From the NCBI RefSeq assembly GCF_037975245.1, contig NC_092570.1:759501-823500 (forward strand): 64,000 nt of DNA, written 5' to 3'. Positions 22,313-35,460 of the stretch are shown here, one piece after another; within the stretch, counting starts at the first letter, position 1, and every line of letters begins with the position of its first letter. The notes beneath the pieces are model-generated. The model saw only the letters and a list, made by a program, of their open reading frames with translations. It was not told the DNA's origin and searched no databases. This stretch comes from Apostichopus japonicus (Eukaryota > Echinodermata > Holothuroidea > Aspidochirotida > Stichopodidae). A program made the translations under genes and the position numbers.

Positions 22313-23861
22313 CTGTAACTGCAATAAAAGAAGGAAAGAAGAACCAGAATGCATTGGGGTTTCAATGATGTAATATTTTATCTGAAGTTAGAAATTGAGG
22401 ATTTCAGATACATGCATTCATTAATCGTAGTAGTAAAGACAATAAATCATATTTAATGAATGTTCTGCCACGTTTCATTGATGGAAATGCAATTCCCTGT
22501 GGTAAACAAAAGCCGTACAGACTTCTATAAGCTTTGGAACTAATGTTCACTACTGTATACACTTAGCTCTCCTTCGACTGCTTCCTTCAGCCGCTCAGAG
22601 ATTTTGAAATATTTCTCAATGACATTGGATGCTAATATTCCCATATAAACAAAAAGGAGACATGAAGCCCGATGTTAAATATGCTTATTAGCGGGTGATA
22701 TGCATGACTTCCTCAAGACAGCTTATTCACTTGGACTATGCCCCAAAATAATGCCCCTCCCCCCAAAAAAATAAAATATTTGTAGGCTGGTAGTTTGAGG
22801 AAAATCCAGAGCAGCCTAGGGCAATACCTTGCAAGCAAGTGTTGTTGTGAATATTCAACATATGTAAAACAGCTGTCTGCTTAGACGTGGGAAAACTAAC
22901 CTATGTATGGCAGACTGCCTCCTTAAGATGTAGTAACTAAACCAACACAGAAACTGTAAGTACTGTTTGCATTTCTTTATTGAGTTACCAAATGTTGGTG
23001 ACGAGGATCCATCTGATATTTGTCTTCCGAAGGATCATTGGTAAAGTAGTTTCTTTCACCAGATTATGGATAGAACTTTTGTTTGCAGTAAATAAAATTG
23101 CAAAGCAGGTCTCAAAATTGAGGTTATTTAATGGCTCTATTAATCCCAGGGAATTTTGCTGTTTGCCAGAAACAAAACTAAAAACCCTGGCCCTTTTTCT
23201 CGCCAGTAGATATTTTAAAAGAGCATTAACAACTCACAGAAGTCAGTTAATTAACAATCATCAGTCAAAGAATGGTCAAGACTTCAACAAATATTAGCAC
23301 ACTCAGCTCTCAAAAGTGGCCTAGCCTATACAATAACTGATCATGTGGGACATTGCAATTCAGCAAAATACCAGCTGGTGGGAACTTGATTTAGCGAGTA
23401 AAGTTTTCTAGGCCCTCATATCATCGCTTTGCATAGGCCTTTGTACATAACAGAACCTAGTGTTGGTACTTTGTGGATAAAGATATGTCGTTGTTGACAA
23501 CTGATATCGACCAAGGTAGACCGACCCTGAACTGAAGGTTAGCTGTTTTAGTTTAAGCTTTGAACAATTGACAAGGCTGGGTACAGTAATATTGTGAGGA
23601 AACTTTGTTTTAATAAGTGTAGTAATTGATTGGCAAGGAATGGGTGTTGAAAAAGTGACCTGGTGAACAAAATTGGTAGACTTAAGGAATATTATTAAAT
23701 AGGCTATTCAGAGTTTTCTCTAAATCCTCTCGGTTTGCCAGATTTACAGTTCTATAGCACAATGCATCATAAACATAGAAATCAGCTTTTCAATTTGTGT
23801 TATTTTTAATTTAGTATTTTAAACATTTCAGGGAAACCTTAAAATTGCATAGATCTGATCC
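22313..23861. other. No recognised gene
   Basis: Upstream flank of the RanBD gene. Its promoter or a first exon may lie here or further up, but no clear start, TATA element or coding exon is seen. The open frame at 22980-23297 has no recognisable domain. Confidence 0.4.
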
Positions 23862-23869
23862 CCCACAAT

Positions 23870-24706
23870 CAGTGGCATCACCAGACTTTTCAGTCTGGGG
23901 GGCACAGGGGGGCACCAGCATTTGATGGGGGGCACTTAGGTGGATACGGATCGCCGTCCTGGGGGAGGGGGTGCCCCCCTCCCCTTTGGAAAAGTTTTGC
24001 ATAGGGAGGATGGGCTAGATGCAAAATGGTGCCACATTTGATGCTAAATTCGATCTGAAGATATCTCCAGAAATTGCTATTTTTGAGGTAATGATTTTAA
24101 CAACGCGCAGAATTTTGCAGAGGATATGAACCACATGCTGTCGATATTATGCCTAACCCTATCAATAGAACCTACATTTGTTGAATTAATGTGTGCATGA
24201 CCCCCGAATCCTTTCTTGTCCTTCTCGTTTTCTCCCATTATCTATTAAGATGTAACAGGTTCCAGCATCGTTATTGGCTCCTATCAGGGATCTCACCATG
24301 CAATCCAAAGTTTGATCACACATCGAGTATGGCTCAGTATGCAGGTGGTGAGTCATGTAGCTCGCGAAGCAGACGTGTATAGCCGCTGGTATGGCATGAG
24401 CACTGACACATTCAATGTAAATATCGACACCTGTTGTGATGGCGCGGGTTACTACTTCGATACCCTACAGTCAAGGATAAACTTTTTCATTTTTTCGCAG
24501 CTCATTTAAAGAAAATACGAATTACTGTGCTTCTTTGTCCTTATCAAAAACCAACTCAGATGATGGGAGTTGAATATAACAAAATATATATATTTTCTTT
24601 TACCAACCCAAATCTCAGATGGGGGGGACACTCGGGGGGGGGGGGGGGGGCACTAGGTTTTCCAGGGGGGCACGTGCCCCCCTGGCCCCCCTTGGCGACG
24701 CCACTG
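23870..24706. mobile_element. Non-autonomous hAT-type transposon, 837 bp
   Basis: The ends are CAGTGGCATCACCA and, in reverse, CAGTGGCGTCGCCA: imperfect terminal inverted repeats of the common metazoan hAT type. A perfect 8-bp target duplication CCCACAAT flanks it (23862-23869 and 24707-24714). Inside are runs of G and C (GGGGGGCAC words) and no transposase frame. Confidence 0.85.
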
Positions 24707-24995
24707 CCCACAATAGCAAAGTAAGCCACCCACCCGCACTTCTTCTTTGTACCATACTCTACCTGTTTTCTTTATCTTCCTTCTCTTTACTTTCTTCTGG
24801 ATTCCTTGTCAAATAGCTTTGTACTTCTTCCTCCTAAAGACCTTGTAACAGATAGTCAACTCAATCATGTTTTATGGGTTGCTTTTACTGAGCATGTTTA
24901 ATGATGATAGATCCTTGGAAGAGTACAGTACCTTGCAAAAGTTGTAAATGAAAATTCTAACAATATATGTTTCAAACAAATATAAATAAAACAAA

Positions 24996-25263
24996 GTGGC
25001 TATTCTTACGACTAGTCGAAACAATAATGGCCTTTTGCGCATGGGCAGTTGCTATTTTTACAACTAGGAATACTATTTTTACGACCAGGAGTAACAATAA
25101 TTTCCGGTTAGGGTTAGGTTCAGGGTTAGGGTTGGATTGAGGGTTAGACTAAGGGTTAGGCTTACCCCTACTACATGCGCAGTTGCTTTATTTACTTTGA
25201 ATTCGCCGATGTCGTAAGAATAGTTTATAAATAATTGTTACGACTAGTCGTAAGAATAGCCAC
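24996..25263. mobile_element. Small inverted-repeat element with TTAGGG-like core
   Basis: The ends GTGGCTATTCTTACGACTAG are inverted copies of each other for about 23-30 bp. TAAATAAAAC occurs just outside on both sides (24983-24992 and 25268-25277) and may be the target duplication of a longer unit, which would suit a Mutator-like family. 25109-25164 has several GGGTTAG words. Confidence 0.7.
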
Positions 25264-25418
25264 GGCCTAAATAAAACTCATTTAATTTATATAATCAGTG
25301 GCAAAAGCTCAAAACTGTTAATATTTCATCTTAATGTTAGAAGGCTTCTTAACACTTACATCTTGTTGATTTTCTTAAAGAACATGAGTTTGAAGTTATC
25401 TCAAATAGGTCATGTAGT

Positions 25419-26021
25419 ATAGTCAGTATTGCGAAGTTCGGCATACTGCGAAGTTTGGACACCCTAAGAAATACACGATTTCACCATGAAAACCTACAGG
25501 AAGAGCCAAATTTCACCAAAAAGTACGAAGCTACAGTTATTTTCTCTCCAAAATGACCCGTGTGCAAGAAATGACTTATGTATATTTGTCAATAAAATGA
25601 CGAAGATCTATGAAGTCTGTTATAATTACTGAAAGAGCAACTGCGCCACCAATTTTATCACCAGCACCACACTGTGGGTTGCGTGTCCGAACTTCGCAAT
25701 ACTCTAGCAAAGAAATACCAGTTCCACAATCACGAAGAATCTTCTTGGAAAACAAAATGTAAACAGTTGCAGGAAAGAAAGATTGGCCGTGTATCGTACT
25801 ATAACACAATTCTCCCACCATATGAAGTACATTTTCATGTGATTTATACCAGAAGATTTAGTTTTGGGATGTTTTAAGTCTTAAGTGTCCGAACTTCGAA
25901 GTCACCATGCTACTATCCTACATCTGACTCGTTTGTCATTTGGTTGAGTGTTGCAAGCATAGTACCTCATGAATGCTTTTGCTGATCTTCCCAGTATGCC
26001 GAACTTCGCACTACTGACTAT
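25419..26021. mobile_element. Inverted-repeat element, 603 bp
   Basis: Ends ATAGTCAGTATTGCGAAGTT and its inverse ATAGTCAGTAGTGCGAAGTT continue for about 30 bp (CGGCATACTG). A TA duplication fits a Tc1/mariner-like family but is too short to prove it. The word GTCCGAACTTCG also recurs inside. No transposase frame. Confidence 0.7.
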
Positions 26022-26372
26022 ATAGGCCTAGGCTATGTGATTAAACTTAAAAAGAGATGCCAAACGAGTAGCTTCTATAAATTTCAGAGTAATATTAACC
26101 ACTAGCCTAGCCCTTCATAACCACATACTGTACACTTAGTTGGTTCGTTCATTGTCAATGGCGTGACGATCATTCACGGACAGTACAGTATGGTAAGTTA
26201 GGTAAAGACATTACACAGTAATAATATCAACATTATTATGGTATACTCACAAGGAAACGCATTTTTCACAATTTAGTCGTACAAGTCAATAACTTTGTAA
26301 GATACTGTAATAAATATTTACTCTTGCAACTCGCAGTTCTGTCAAATTGGGAACACGTGCATTACATGTAGA

Positions 26373-26381
26373 GCCTAGTAT
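26373..26381. repeat. Left 9-bp target site duplication of foldback element
   Basis: GCCTAGTAT, identical to 35580-35588, directly adjoining the terminal inverted repeat. Confidence 0.9.
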
Positions 26382-26539
26382 ACCGGTGTGAAGTTAGATA
26401 CTTATTCCCCGTTCCTCGTTCGATATTCGCGAATGAGTAACTGAGCTACCAATTCGGTTACGTATTCGACAATGGTATCGACGTAACACCTTTGGCAAGA
26501 CAAAGCTTTCTTACAAGATGTTCAATATTTGGTGGTGGA

Positions 26540-28840
26540 AAGAGGTTTACCTATGGCCCATGGGTCATATGAACTCTAATGACTATGTAGAAGGGTACCA
26601 TAATGCATCTTGCCCGGTCCAAATAGTTCTTGATCAACTAAAATGACCAGTACTTCATCAGTTCTTAAATTAATGTAAAAAAAATTACTTTAGGCCCTAA
26701 TCAAGACTAGCACGCCTTGGACCACCTTACCAATGGGTCATATGAATTCTTAACACATTGTCAAAGGATACCATAATGCGTCTTGCCCGGTCCAAAGAGT
26801 GCTTGACCAATTAAAATGACCATTAAATCAACATTTTTTTAAATAAATGTAACGGGAACTGAAATAAAAACATTTGGGCCCTAATCAAAACCAGCACGAC
26901 TTGGACCGCCCAACCAATGGGTCATAGGAAGTCTAAGGACCTTGTAGAAGGGTAACATAATGCGTCTTGCCCGGTCCAAAGAGTGCTTGACCAATTTAAA
27001 TGACCACTAAATCATTACTTCTTTAATGAGTGTAACGGGACCACGTAAAAGCTTTGGGCCCTAATCCATGCAGCACGCCTTGGATCACCAAACCAATGGT
27101 TAACATCAACTCTAAGGACATTGCATAAGAGTCCCATAATGCGTCTTGCCCGGTCCAAAGCGTGCTTGACCAATTTAAATGACCACTAAATCATTACTTC
27201 TTTAATGAGTAAAATGGGACCACGAAAAAGCTTTGGGCCCTAATCAATGCAGCACGCCTTAGATCACCAAACCGATAGTTAACATGAACTCTAAGGACAT
27301 TGTAGAAGAGTTCCATAATGCGTCTTGCCCGGTCCAAAGAGTGCTTGACCAATTTAAATGACCACTAAATCATTACTTCTTTAATGAGTAAAATGGGACC
27401 ATGAAAAAGCTTTGGGCCCTAATCCATGCAGCACGCCTTAGACCACCTAAACAATGGGTAACATTAACTCTAAGGACATTGTAGAAGAGTACCATAATGC
27501 GTCTTGCCCGGTCCAAAGCGTGCTTGACCAATTTAAGTGACCACTAAATCATTACTTCTTCCGATGAGTGTAACGGGACCACGAAAAAGCTTTGGGCCCT
27601 AATCCATGCAGCACGCTTTGGACCACCTAACCAATGGTTAACATGAACTCTAAGGACATTGTAGAAGAGTACCATAATGCGTCTTTCCCGGTCCAAAGCG
27701 TGCTTGACCAATATAAGTGACCACTAAATCATTACTTCTTCCGATGAGTGTAACGGGACCACGAAAAAGCTTTGGGTCCTAATCCATGCAGCACGCTTTG
27801 GACCACCTAACCAATGGTTAACATGAACTCTAAGGACATTGCAGAAGAGTACCATAATGCGTCTTGCCCGGTCCAAAGCGTGCTTGACCAATTTAAGTGA
27901 CCACTAAATCATTACTTCTTCCGATGAGTGTAACGGGACCACGAAAAAGCTTTGGGCCCTAATCCATGCAGCACGCTTTGGACCACCTAACCAATGGTTA
28001 ACATGAACTCTAAGGACATTGTAGAAGAGTACCATAATGGTCTTTCCCGGTCCAAAGCGTGCTTGACCAATTTAAGTGACCACTAAATCATTACTTCTTC
28101 CGATGAGTGTAACGGGACCACGAAAAAGCTTTGGGCCCTAATCCATGCAGCACGCTTTGGACCACCTAACCAATGGGTAACATTAACTCTAAGGACATTG
28201 TAGAAGAGTACCATAATGCGTCTTGCCCGGTCCAAAGCGTGCTTGACCAATTTAAATGACCATTAAATCATTACTACATCATCGAGTGTAACGGGACCAC
28301 GAAAAAACTTTGGGCCCTAATCCAAGCAGCACGCCTTGGATCACCAAAGCGATGGTCAACATGAACTCTAAGGACATTGTAGAAGAGTACCATAATGCGT
28401 CTTGCCCGGTCCAAAGTGTGCTTGACCAATTTAAACGACCATTAAATCATCACTTCGTTAATGAATGTAAATGGACCTGCAAAAATCTTTAGGCCCCAGT
28501 CAAGACCAGCACGCCTTGGACCACCTAACCAATAGGTCACAGGAAGTCCAAGAACATTGTAGAACGGTACCATGATGCGTCTTGCCCGGTCAAAAGAGTG
28601 CTTGACCAATTTAAATGACCACTAAATCATTACTTCGTTAATGAATGTTAATGGACCTGCAAAAATCTTTAGGCCCCAGTCAAGACCAGCACGCCTCGGA
28701 CCACCCAACCAATTGGTCATATGAATTCTAAGGACATTGTTGAAGAGTTCCACAATGCGTCTTACCCGGTCCAAAGAGTATTTGACCAATACAAACGACT
28801 AATGCACAATCATTATCCAGTACATTCATCAATATCTTCT
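26540..28840 (+). repeat. Left arm: ~13 tandem 180-bp monomers
   Basis: The monomer runs TTTGGGCCCTAATCCATGCA, GCACGCTTTGGACCACC, AACATGAACTCTAAGGACAT, GTCTTGCCCGGTCCAAAG and on to GGGACCACGAAAAAGC. The outer and inner monomers are diverged; those at 27060-28300 are nearly uniform. Inverted partner of the right arm. Confidence 0.9.
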
Positions 28841-29665
28841 TTTTTGAATTTCAACTCTACGTCTGTACCAGTGTGGTGATACAAAACAAAAGCAACACCT
28901 TTGGCTCGCAAGTTTAATGCTAATTGGTGCTTTACAATCATCAGCATACAAAGTTTCCTTCCCATTCCGGAGAAACACACGCACACTCTTTTTTTATGGG
29001 GGGGGGGGGGACCTTAGCGCAACTACATTTTCAGAATGAAGTGATTTCTGTAGACTGGCAACGAACTGAAAACGTTTTTGTTTCAATTATTCGTTCATAG
29101 AACTTAATTTTATTTCTTTTATTCATTTCACCCGTCAACCCTTCACATATTTACAGATTTAAAGAACAGAGAAGTGTTCTTGCCTCTCTTCTTGAAAGTG
29201 GTTTTGAACGCTTTAAACCCCTTCGTAGATTCTGAAAGATTCCACTGCTACATTCTAGAGCTGACCATGGAGCTATAAACAGACAATCAGTCATCTCGGG
29301 TCAAGCGGAGATAAACTGACTTTAATAGTTTATTTAGCAAAATAGTCTTCAAGTGAAATAGATCTACCCAGACATATATTTTATGCCGAAATCCCTTTCT
29401 GATTTATTTATGATCTCCATTAGCCATAGTTGGTAATGAACCATCCAAGTTACCCTATAGTGCCTTTCTATGCATTTTGATTTTATCGTGTTCCCATGCA
29501 TGTGCTTGTTCTTTCTCTTAGCGATTTTTCAATAGAAAGTTTCTCTTGGAGTGTAGAAGGCAGATCCACCATAAGAAGTCTCACTGGGTTTATTCCAACT
29601 AAACATAGACCAGAGTTCCTTTCATTTTCATTCAGTTCTACCTAATTATTAATTATAACGTCCAT
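28841..29665. other. Foldback element centre, left part
   Basis: Single-copy-looking DNA with an (A/C)-rich block and a G12 run near 28999. No gene or transposase is recognised. Confidence 0.4.
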
Positions 29666-29673
29666 AATCTAGC

Positions 29674-30979
29674 CAGGGACGACGCAAGAGGGGGTGTGGG
29701 GTGTATCATCCCCCCCCCCCCCCCAATCTTGGTAAAACTGACGAAAGTTGGAAAATTTTTGTGCGACAGTCGGAATTTCCGACTGTCGCACTCGAATTTT
29801 TCCGACTGGCGCACTCGAATTTTCAAATATTCTTGTAGTGACCTAAAATTTTCGGTCAAAATTGACCTTGAATCAGTTATATTTGCTACGATTTCCTTGT
29901 CACAATGAGAAATTGTATGTCGCGATCTTTATACTCCACCATACAAAACTTCGTATGATTTTGAATACTCTAAAAAAAATGCCTAATAGAACTTCTGCAC
30001 AAAATATACTATTAAAACGCTCAATGCTTATCTACGGAAGCTTAAAAATGCCATCAACATAAGAAAAACTTTGCCCCATAAGGTGAAATTTTTCTGTAAA
30101 TTGTTTAGATAACAAGATAAAATGTTATCAAAAAACAGAAAAATGTTGCATTGCTTACTTGCTTTAAATGAGTAATTGAACAATTTTGTGAAAAATGTTT
30201 AATTGAAAACTAATCAAATCTCGTCAATTAGTCATTTTTTGCTGCAAAATGTTCATTTGTTTACTTCATTCCATAAGAACAATTGAAAAACTTTTCTGAG
30301 AAATGTTTAATTGACAACTTATCTTATCTCGTCAATTGGACATTTTTGGCAAAATGTTCAATTGTTCACTTCATTCCAATTGAGCAATTGAAAAAATTTC
30401 TGCAAAATGTTAAATTGACAACTTATCGTATAACGTCAACTCAACATTTTTCTGCAAAATGTTTAATTGTTCACATCATTCCAAATGCTCAGTTGGAATG
30501 AAGTGAACAATGTTTTTTTTATTCATGTGAGTGATAAATAGCCCCACCCCCACCCCCAAGAAAATAATATTAAGCCCGCTAGGAAAAAGCACTGTATTTT
30601 TGGGTAATTCACTATGTCGTCGAATATAATTTTCGAAAAAAAGTTTCCCCTTTGTTACATTAACATAGCTTTTTTAGTCAGTAGTCTATGTAGCTTATCA
30701 AGCAGATAACTTGTACTCAGTTGCTTACTCGCTTAACCAGAGTGATTGATACGTTTGTAAAGTGAGGGCCAGTGGTACAAATGTACCGAGAAAAGTTTGG
30801 AACAAAAGTGCAGTCGCGAAAGATAGGGTGTCTGACTGACACTGACCGTATCGTTGACGAGTATAGTGCGGGGGGGGGGGGGGTACAAGGCAGCAGTCGG
30901 AATTTTCTGGCTCCAAAACCCATCCAGTTGGAATTTCAGCCACTAAACCCCCAATCATCATGCATTAGCTACGTCCCTG
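29674..30979. mobile_element. Nested hAT-like element, 1.3 kb
   Basis: Ends CAGGGACGACGC and, in inverse, CAGGGACGTAGC. The flanking octamers AATCTAGC (29666-29673) and TATCTAGC (30980-30987) match at 7 of 8 positions. Inside are a 31-bp palindrome (29761-29791) and, at 30160-30500, several diverged copies of a unit with CAATTGTTCACTTCATTCCA. No transposase frame. Confidence 0.65.
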
Positions 30980-30987
30980 TATCTAGC

Positions 30988-32220
30988 TATACAAATTTTA
31001 CACAATACACAAAACACATTCAATCCATTAGCAAAAGTGCTAGATTTAAGGTCAATTTCGCGTTTGTTAATTTAAGTCAAAAATACACTTTCTAATCACT
31101 TACAATTGTATTTAATGTATTAATTCTTCGGTAAATATAAATTAGGCTATATGCTGAGTCAATTATGGAAGTATAGAAGTCAAGAGAAATATTACATGCT
31201 TAATATCCACCCCCCCCCCACCCCTCCCCATTTATTCTCTGATTGGATTGAAATGTACTTGCAGAAGAAAAAATTTCATGCCAAATTACTTTAATCTGGT
31301 AGAATTGATACACTTTTACCAATCTATGTGCAAAGATGTTCCATACACTATTACTCAATACTTCATAAGATAAATTTGAAGGAGCGGAATAAAGGACCAT
31401 GCGTTCTGATTGTAATTGAATGATTCATTCAGGATGTTTCCTAGAAGTTTTCTCTCGTAAAAGAGCGCTTGAACATTAGGCTCGAACTAATTGATACCGA
31501 TGTACGAGCTGACTGCCTACCGTCATTTAACTTCGTCCATGGAATACCTTTAAAAGGCTGAGAGTTCATATTTATCATAGCGTGATTGCTCCCTTGCGTC
31601 GAACCATTAAAATTGATAGATAACTGAAATAATCTGCAGCATGTTGACAGTTTAACTGCTTTTTTGCATTTGTATTCCCAAATGAATGAAATATCGGAAT
31701 ATCTTTCCTTCTACGAATGTCTCTGACCCACGTTAGGAGAGTTAAAGTGATATTGTTCAATGTTTGAACGTTACTGCATGTACCATTAATTCATGGTACT
31801 TGGTAGGCCTATATAGGGGATGGTTTATTTCTTTGATTGTTTCTCCGGCTGTAAGCTTCATAAGCTTCATTGGGCTATCATGACAGTGCAAGCCTGCTAC
31901 AACCTTGCTACGGCCTTGCTACAGCCATAGAAAGATGCTGTCGCTTTATGCCATCGTGTTCAAATATCTGCCACATTGCAATTTTTCCCTTTTGATTAGG
32001 CTGAAATTTCGTAAGTGATTTGAGTAAGTTAAAGTGTTATATGCTAACATATCGATGAATTCGGAAGTCATTTAGAGGCTTTTTTAAATTGTAAAAACTT
32101 TCCGACAGAATTTGGCCATGTATATAGACATTCTGCCATTAATTGGAATGCACTTAAAACGAGTTCTCTCTTTTTCATTCCTTGAGGGTCCAAAGTGCAA
32201 TTTGTAATGCTACCGGTTGA
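30988..32220. other. Foldback element centre, right part
   Basis: Non-coding. There is a CCCACCCCTCCCC tract near 31210. No gene is recognised. Confidence 0.4.
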
Positions 32221-32249
32221 CACTAAACGCACGATACATAACATATGAG

Positions 32250-35200
32250 CTGGACACTCATTTAAGAAGTGATGATGTAGTGGTCATTTAAATTGGTCAA
32301 GCACACTTTGGACCGGGCAAGACGTATTATGGTACTCTTCTACACTGTCTTAAAAAATCATATGACCCATCGGTTAGGTGGTCCAAGTCGTTCTGGTCTG
32401 GATTAGGGCCCAAAGCTTTTTCGTGGTCCCTTTTCACTCATTAAAGAAGCAATGATTTAGTGGTCATTTAAATTGGTCAAGCACGCTTTGGACCGGGCAA
32501 GACTCATTATGGTACCCTTCTACAATGTCCTTAGAGTTCATGTTAACCATCGGTTTGGTGGTCCAAAGCGTGCTGCATGGATTAGGGCCCAAAGCTTTTT
32601 CGTGGTCCCGTTACACTCGATGATGAAGTAATGATTTAATGGTCAGTTTAATTGGTCAAGCACGCTTTGGACCGGGCAAGACGCATTATGGTACTCTTCT
32701 ACAATGTCCTTAGAATTCATGTTAACCATCGTTTTGGTGGTCCAAAGCGTGCTGCATGGATTAGGGCCCAAAGCTTTCTCGTGGTCCCGTTACACTCGAT
32801 GATGAAGTAATGATTTAATGGTCAGTTTAATTGGTCAAGCACGCTTTGGACCGGGCAAGACGCATGATGGTACTCTTCTACAATGTCCTTAGAGTTCATG
32901 TTAACCATCGGTTGGGTGGTCCAAAGCGTGCTGCATGGATTAGGGCCCAAAGCTTTTTCGTGGTCCCGTTACACTCGATGATGAAGTAATGATTTAATGG
33001 TCAGTTTAATTGGTCAAGCACGCTTTGGACCGGGCAAGACGCATTATGGTACTCTTCTACAATGTCCTTAGAGTTCATGTTAACCATCGGTTTGGTGGTC
33101 CAAAGCGTGCTGCATGGATTAGGGCCCAAAGCTTTTTCGTGGTCCCGTTACACTCATTTAATAAGTAATGATTTAATGGTCAGTTTAATTGGTCAAGCAC
33201 GCTTTGGACCGGGCAAGACGCATTATGGTACCCTTCTACACTGTCTTAAAAAATCATATGACCCATCGGTTAGGTGGTCCAAGTCGTTCTGGTCTGGATT
33301 AGGGCCCAAAGCTTTTTCGTGGTCCCTTTTCACTCATTAAAGAAGCAATGATTTAATGGTCAGTTTAATTGGTCAAGCACGCTTTGGACCGGGCAAGACG
33401 CATTATGGTACTCTTCTACAATGTCCTTAGAATTCATGTTAACCATCGGTTTGGTGGTCCAAAGCGTGCTGCATGGATTAGGGCCCAAAGCTTTTTCGTG
33501 GTCCCGTTACACTCATTTAATAAGTAATGATTTAATGGTCAGTTTAATTGGTCAAGCACGCTTTGGACCGGGCAAGACGCATTATGGTACTCTTCTACAA
33601 TGTCCTTAGAGTTCATGTTAACCATCGGTTTGGTGGTCCAAAGCGTGCTGCATGGATTAGGGCCCAAAGCTTTTTCGTGGTCCCGTTACACTCGATGATG
33701 AAGTAATGATTTAATGGTCAGTTTAATTGGTCAAGCACGCTTTGGACCGGGCAAGACGCATTATGGTACTCTTCTACAATGTCCTTAGAGTTCATGTTAA
33801 CCATCGGTTTGGTGGTCCAAAGCGTGCTGCATGGATTAGGGCCCAAAGCTTTTTCGTGGTCCCGTTACACTCGATGATGAAGTAATGATTTAATGGTCAG
33901 TTTAATTGGTCAAGCACGCTTTGGACCGGGCAAGACGCATTATGGTACTCTTCTACAATGTCCTTAGAGTTCATGTTAACCATCGGTTTGGTGGTCCAAG
34001 GCGTGCTGCATGGATTAGGGCCCAAAGCTTTTTGTGGTCCCGTTACACTCATTAAAGAAGTAATTATTGAGTGGTCATTTAAATTGGTCAAGCACGCTTT
34101 GGACCGGGCAAAACGCATTATGGTACCCTTCTACAATGTCCTTATAGTTCATGTTAACCATCGGTTTGGTTGTCCAAAGCGTGCTGCATGGATTAGGGCC
34201 CAAAGCTTTTTCATGGTCCAATTACACTCATTAAAGAAGTAATGATTTAGTTGTCATTTAAATTGGTCAAGCACGCTTTGGACCGGGCAAGACGCATTAT
34301 GGTACTCTTCTACAATGTCCTTAGAGTTCATGTTAACCATCGGTTTGGTGGTCCAAAGCGTGCTGCATGGATTAGGGCCCAAAGCTTTTTTGTGGTCCCG
34401 TTACACTCATTAAAGAAGTAATTATTGAGTGGTCATTTAAATTGGTCAAGCACGCTTTGGACCGGGCAAGACGCATTATGGTACCCTTCTACAATGTCCT
34501 TATAGTTCATGTTAACCATCGGTTTGGTGGTCCAAAGCGTGCTGCATGGATTAGGGCCCAAAGCTTTTTCATGGTCCAATTACACTCATTAAAGAAGTAA
34601 TGATTTAGTGGTCATTTAAATTGGTCAAGCACGCTTTGGACCGGGCAAGACGCATTACGGTACTCTTCTACGATGTCCTTAGAGTACATGTTACCCATTG
34701 GTTAGGTGGTCCAAGGCGTGCTGCATGGATTAGGGCCCAAAGCTTTTTCGTGGTCCCGTTTCACTCATTAAAGAAGCAATGATTTAATGGTCATTTAAAT
34801 TGGTCAAGCACGCTTTGGACCGGGCAAGACGCATTATGGTACCCTTCTACAATGTCCTTAAAATTCATGTTACCCATCTGTTGTGTGATCCAAGGCGTGC
34901 TGCATGGATTAGGGCCCAAAGCTTTTTCGTGGTCCCGTTACACTCGATGAAGAAGTAATGATTTAGTGGTCATTTAAATTGGTCAAGCACTCTTTGGACC
35001 GGGCAAGACGCATTATTTTACCCTTCTATAAGGTCCTTAGACTTCCCATGACCCATTGGTTGGGCGGTCCAAGGCGTGCTGGTTTTGATTAGGGCCCAAA
35101 TGTTTTTATTTCAGTTCCCGTTACATTTATTTAAAAAAAATGTTGATTTAATGGTCAGTTTAATTGGTCAAGCACTCTTTGGACCGGGCAAGACGCATTA

Positions 35201-35460
35201 TGGTATCCTTTTACAATGTGTTAAGAATTCATATGACCCATTGGTAAGGTGGTCCAAGGCGTGCTAGTCTTGATTAGGGCCTAAAGTAATTTTTTTCTGG
35301 TCCAGTTACATTAATTTAAGAACTCATGAAGGAGTGGTCATTTCAGTTGGTCAAGAACTATTTGGACCGGGCAAGATGCATTATGGTACCCTTCCACATA
35401 GTCGTTAGAGTTCATATGACCATGGGCCATTGATAAAACCTCTTTCCACGACCAAATGTT
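32250..35460 (-). repeat. Right arm: ~18 tandem 180-bp monomers
   Basis: The same monomer as the left arm, inverted. Monomers at 32500-34300 are very alike; the outermost (34980-35460) match the outermost of the left arm better than their neighbours. Open frames here (such as 33062-33340) are translations of the repeat. Confidence 0.9.

Noticed and set aside
25100-25170. Telomere or chromosome end
   Set aside because: The TTAGGG-like words are few and degenerate and lie within a small inverted-repeat element.
33062-34242. Plus-strand frames of 60-94 codons repeated along the right arm
   Set aside because: Translations of the 180-bp satellite monomer; each stops within about one and a half monomers.
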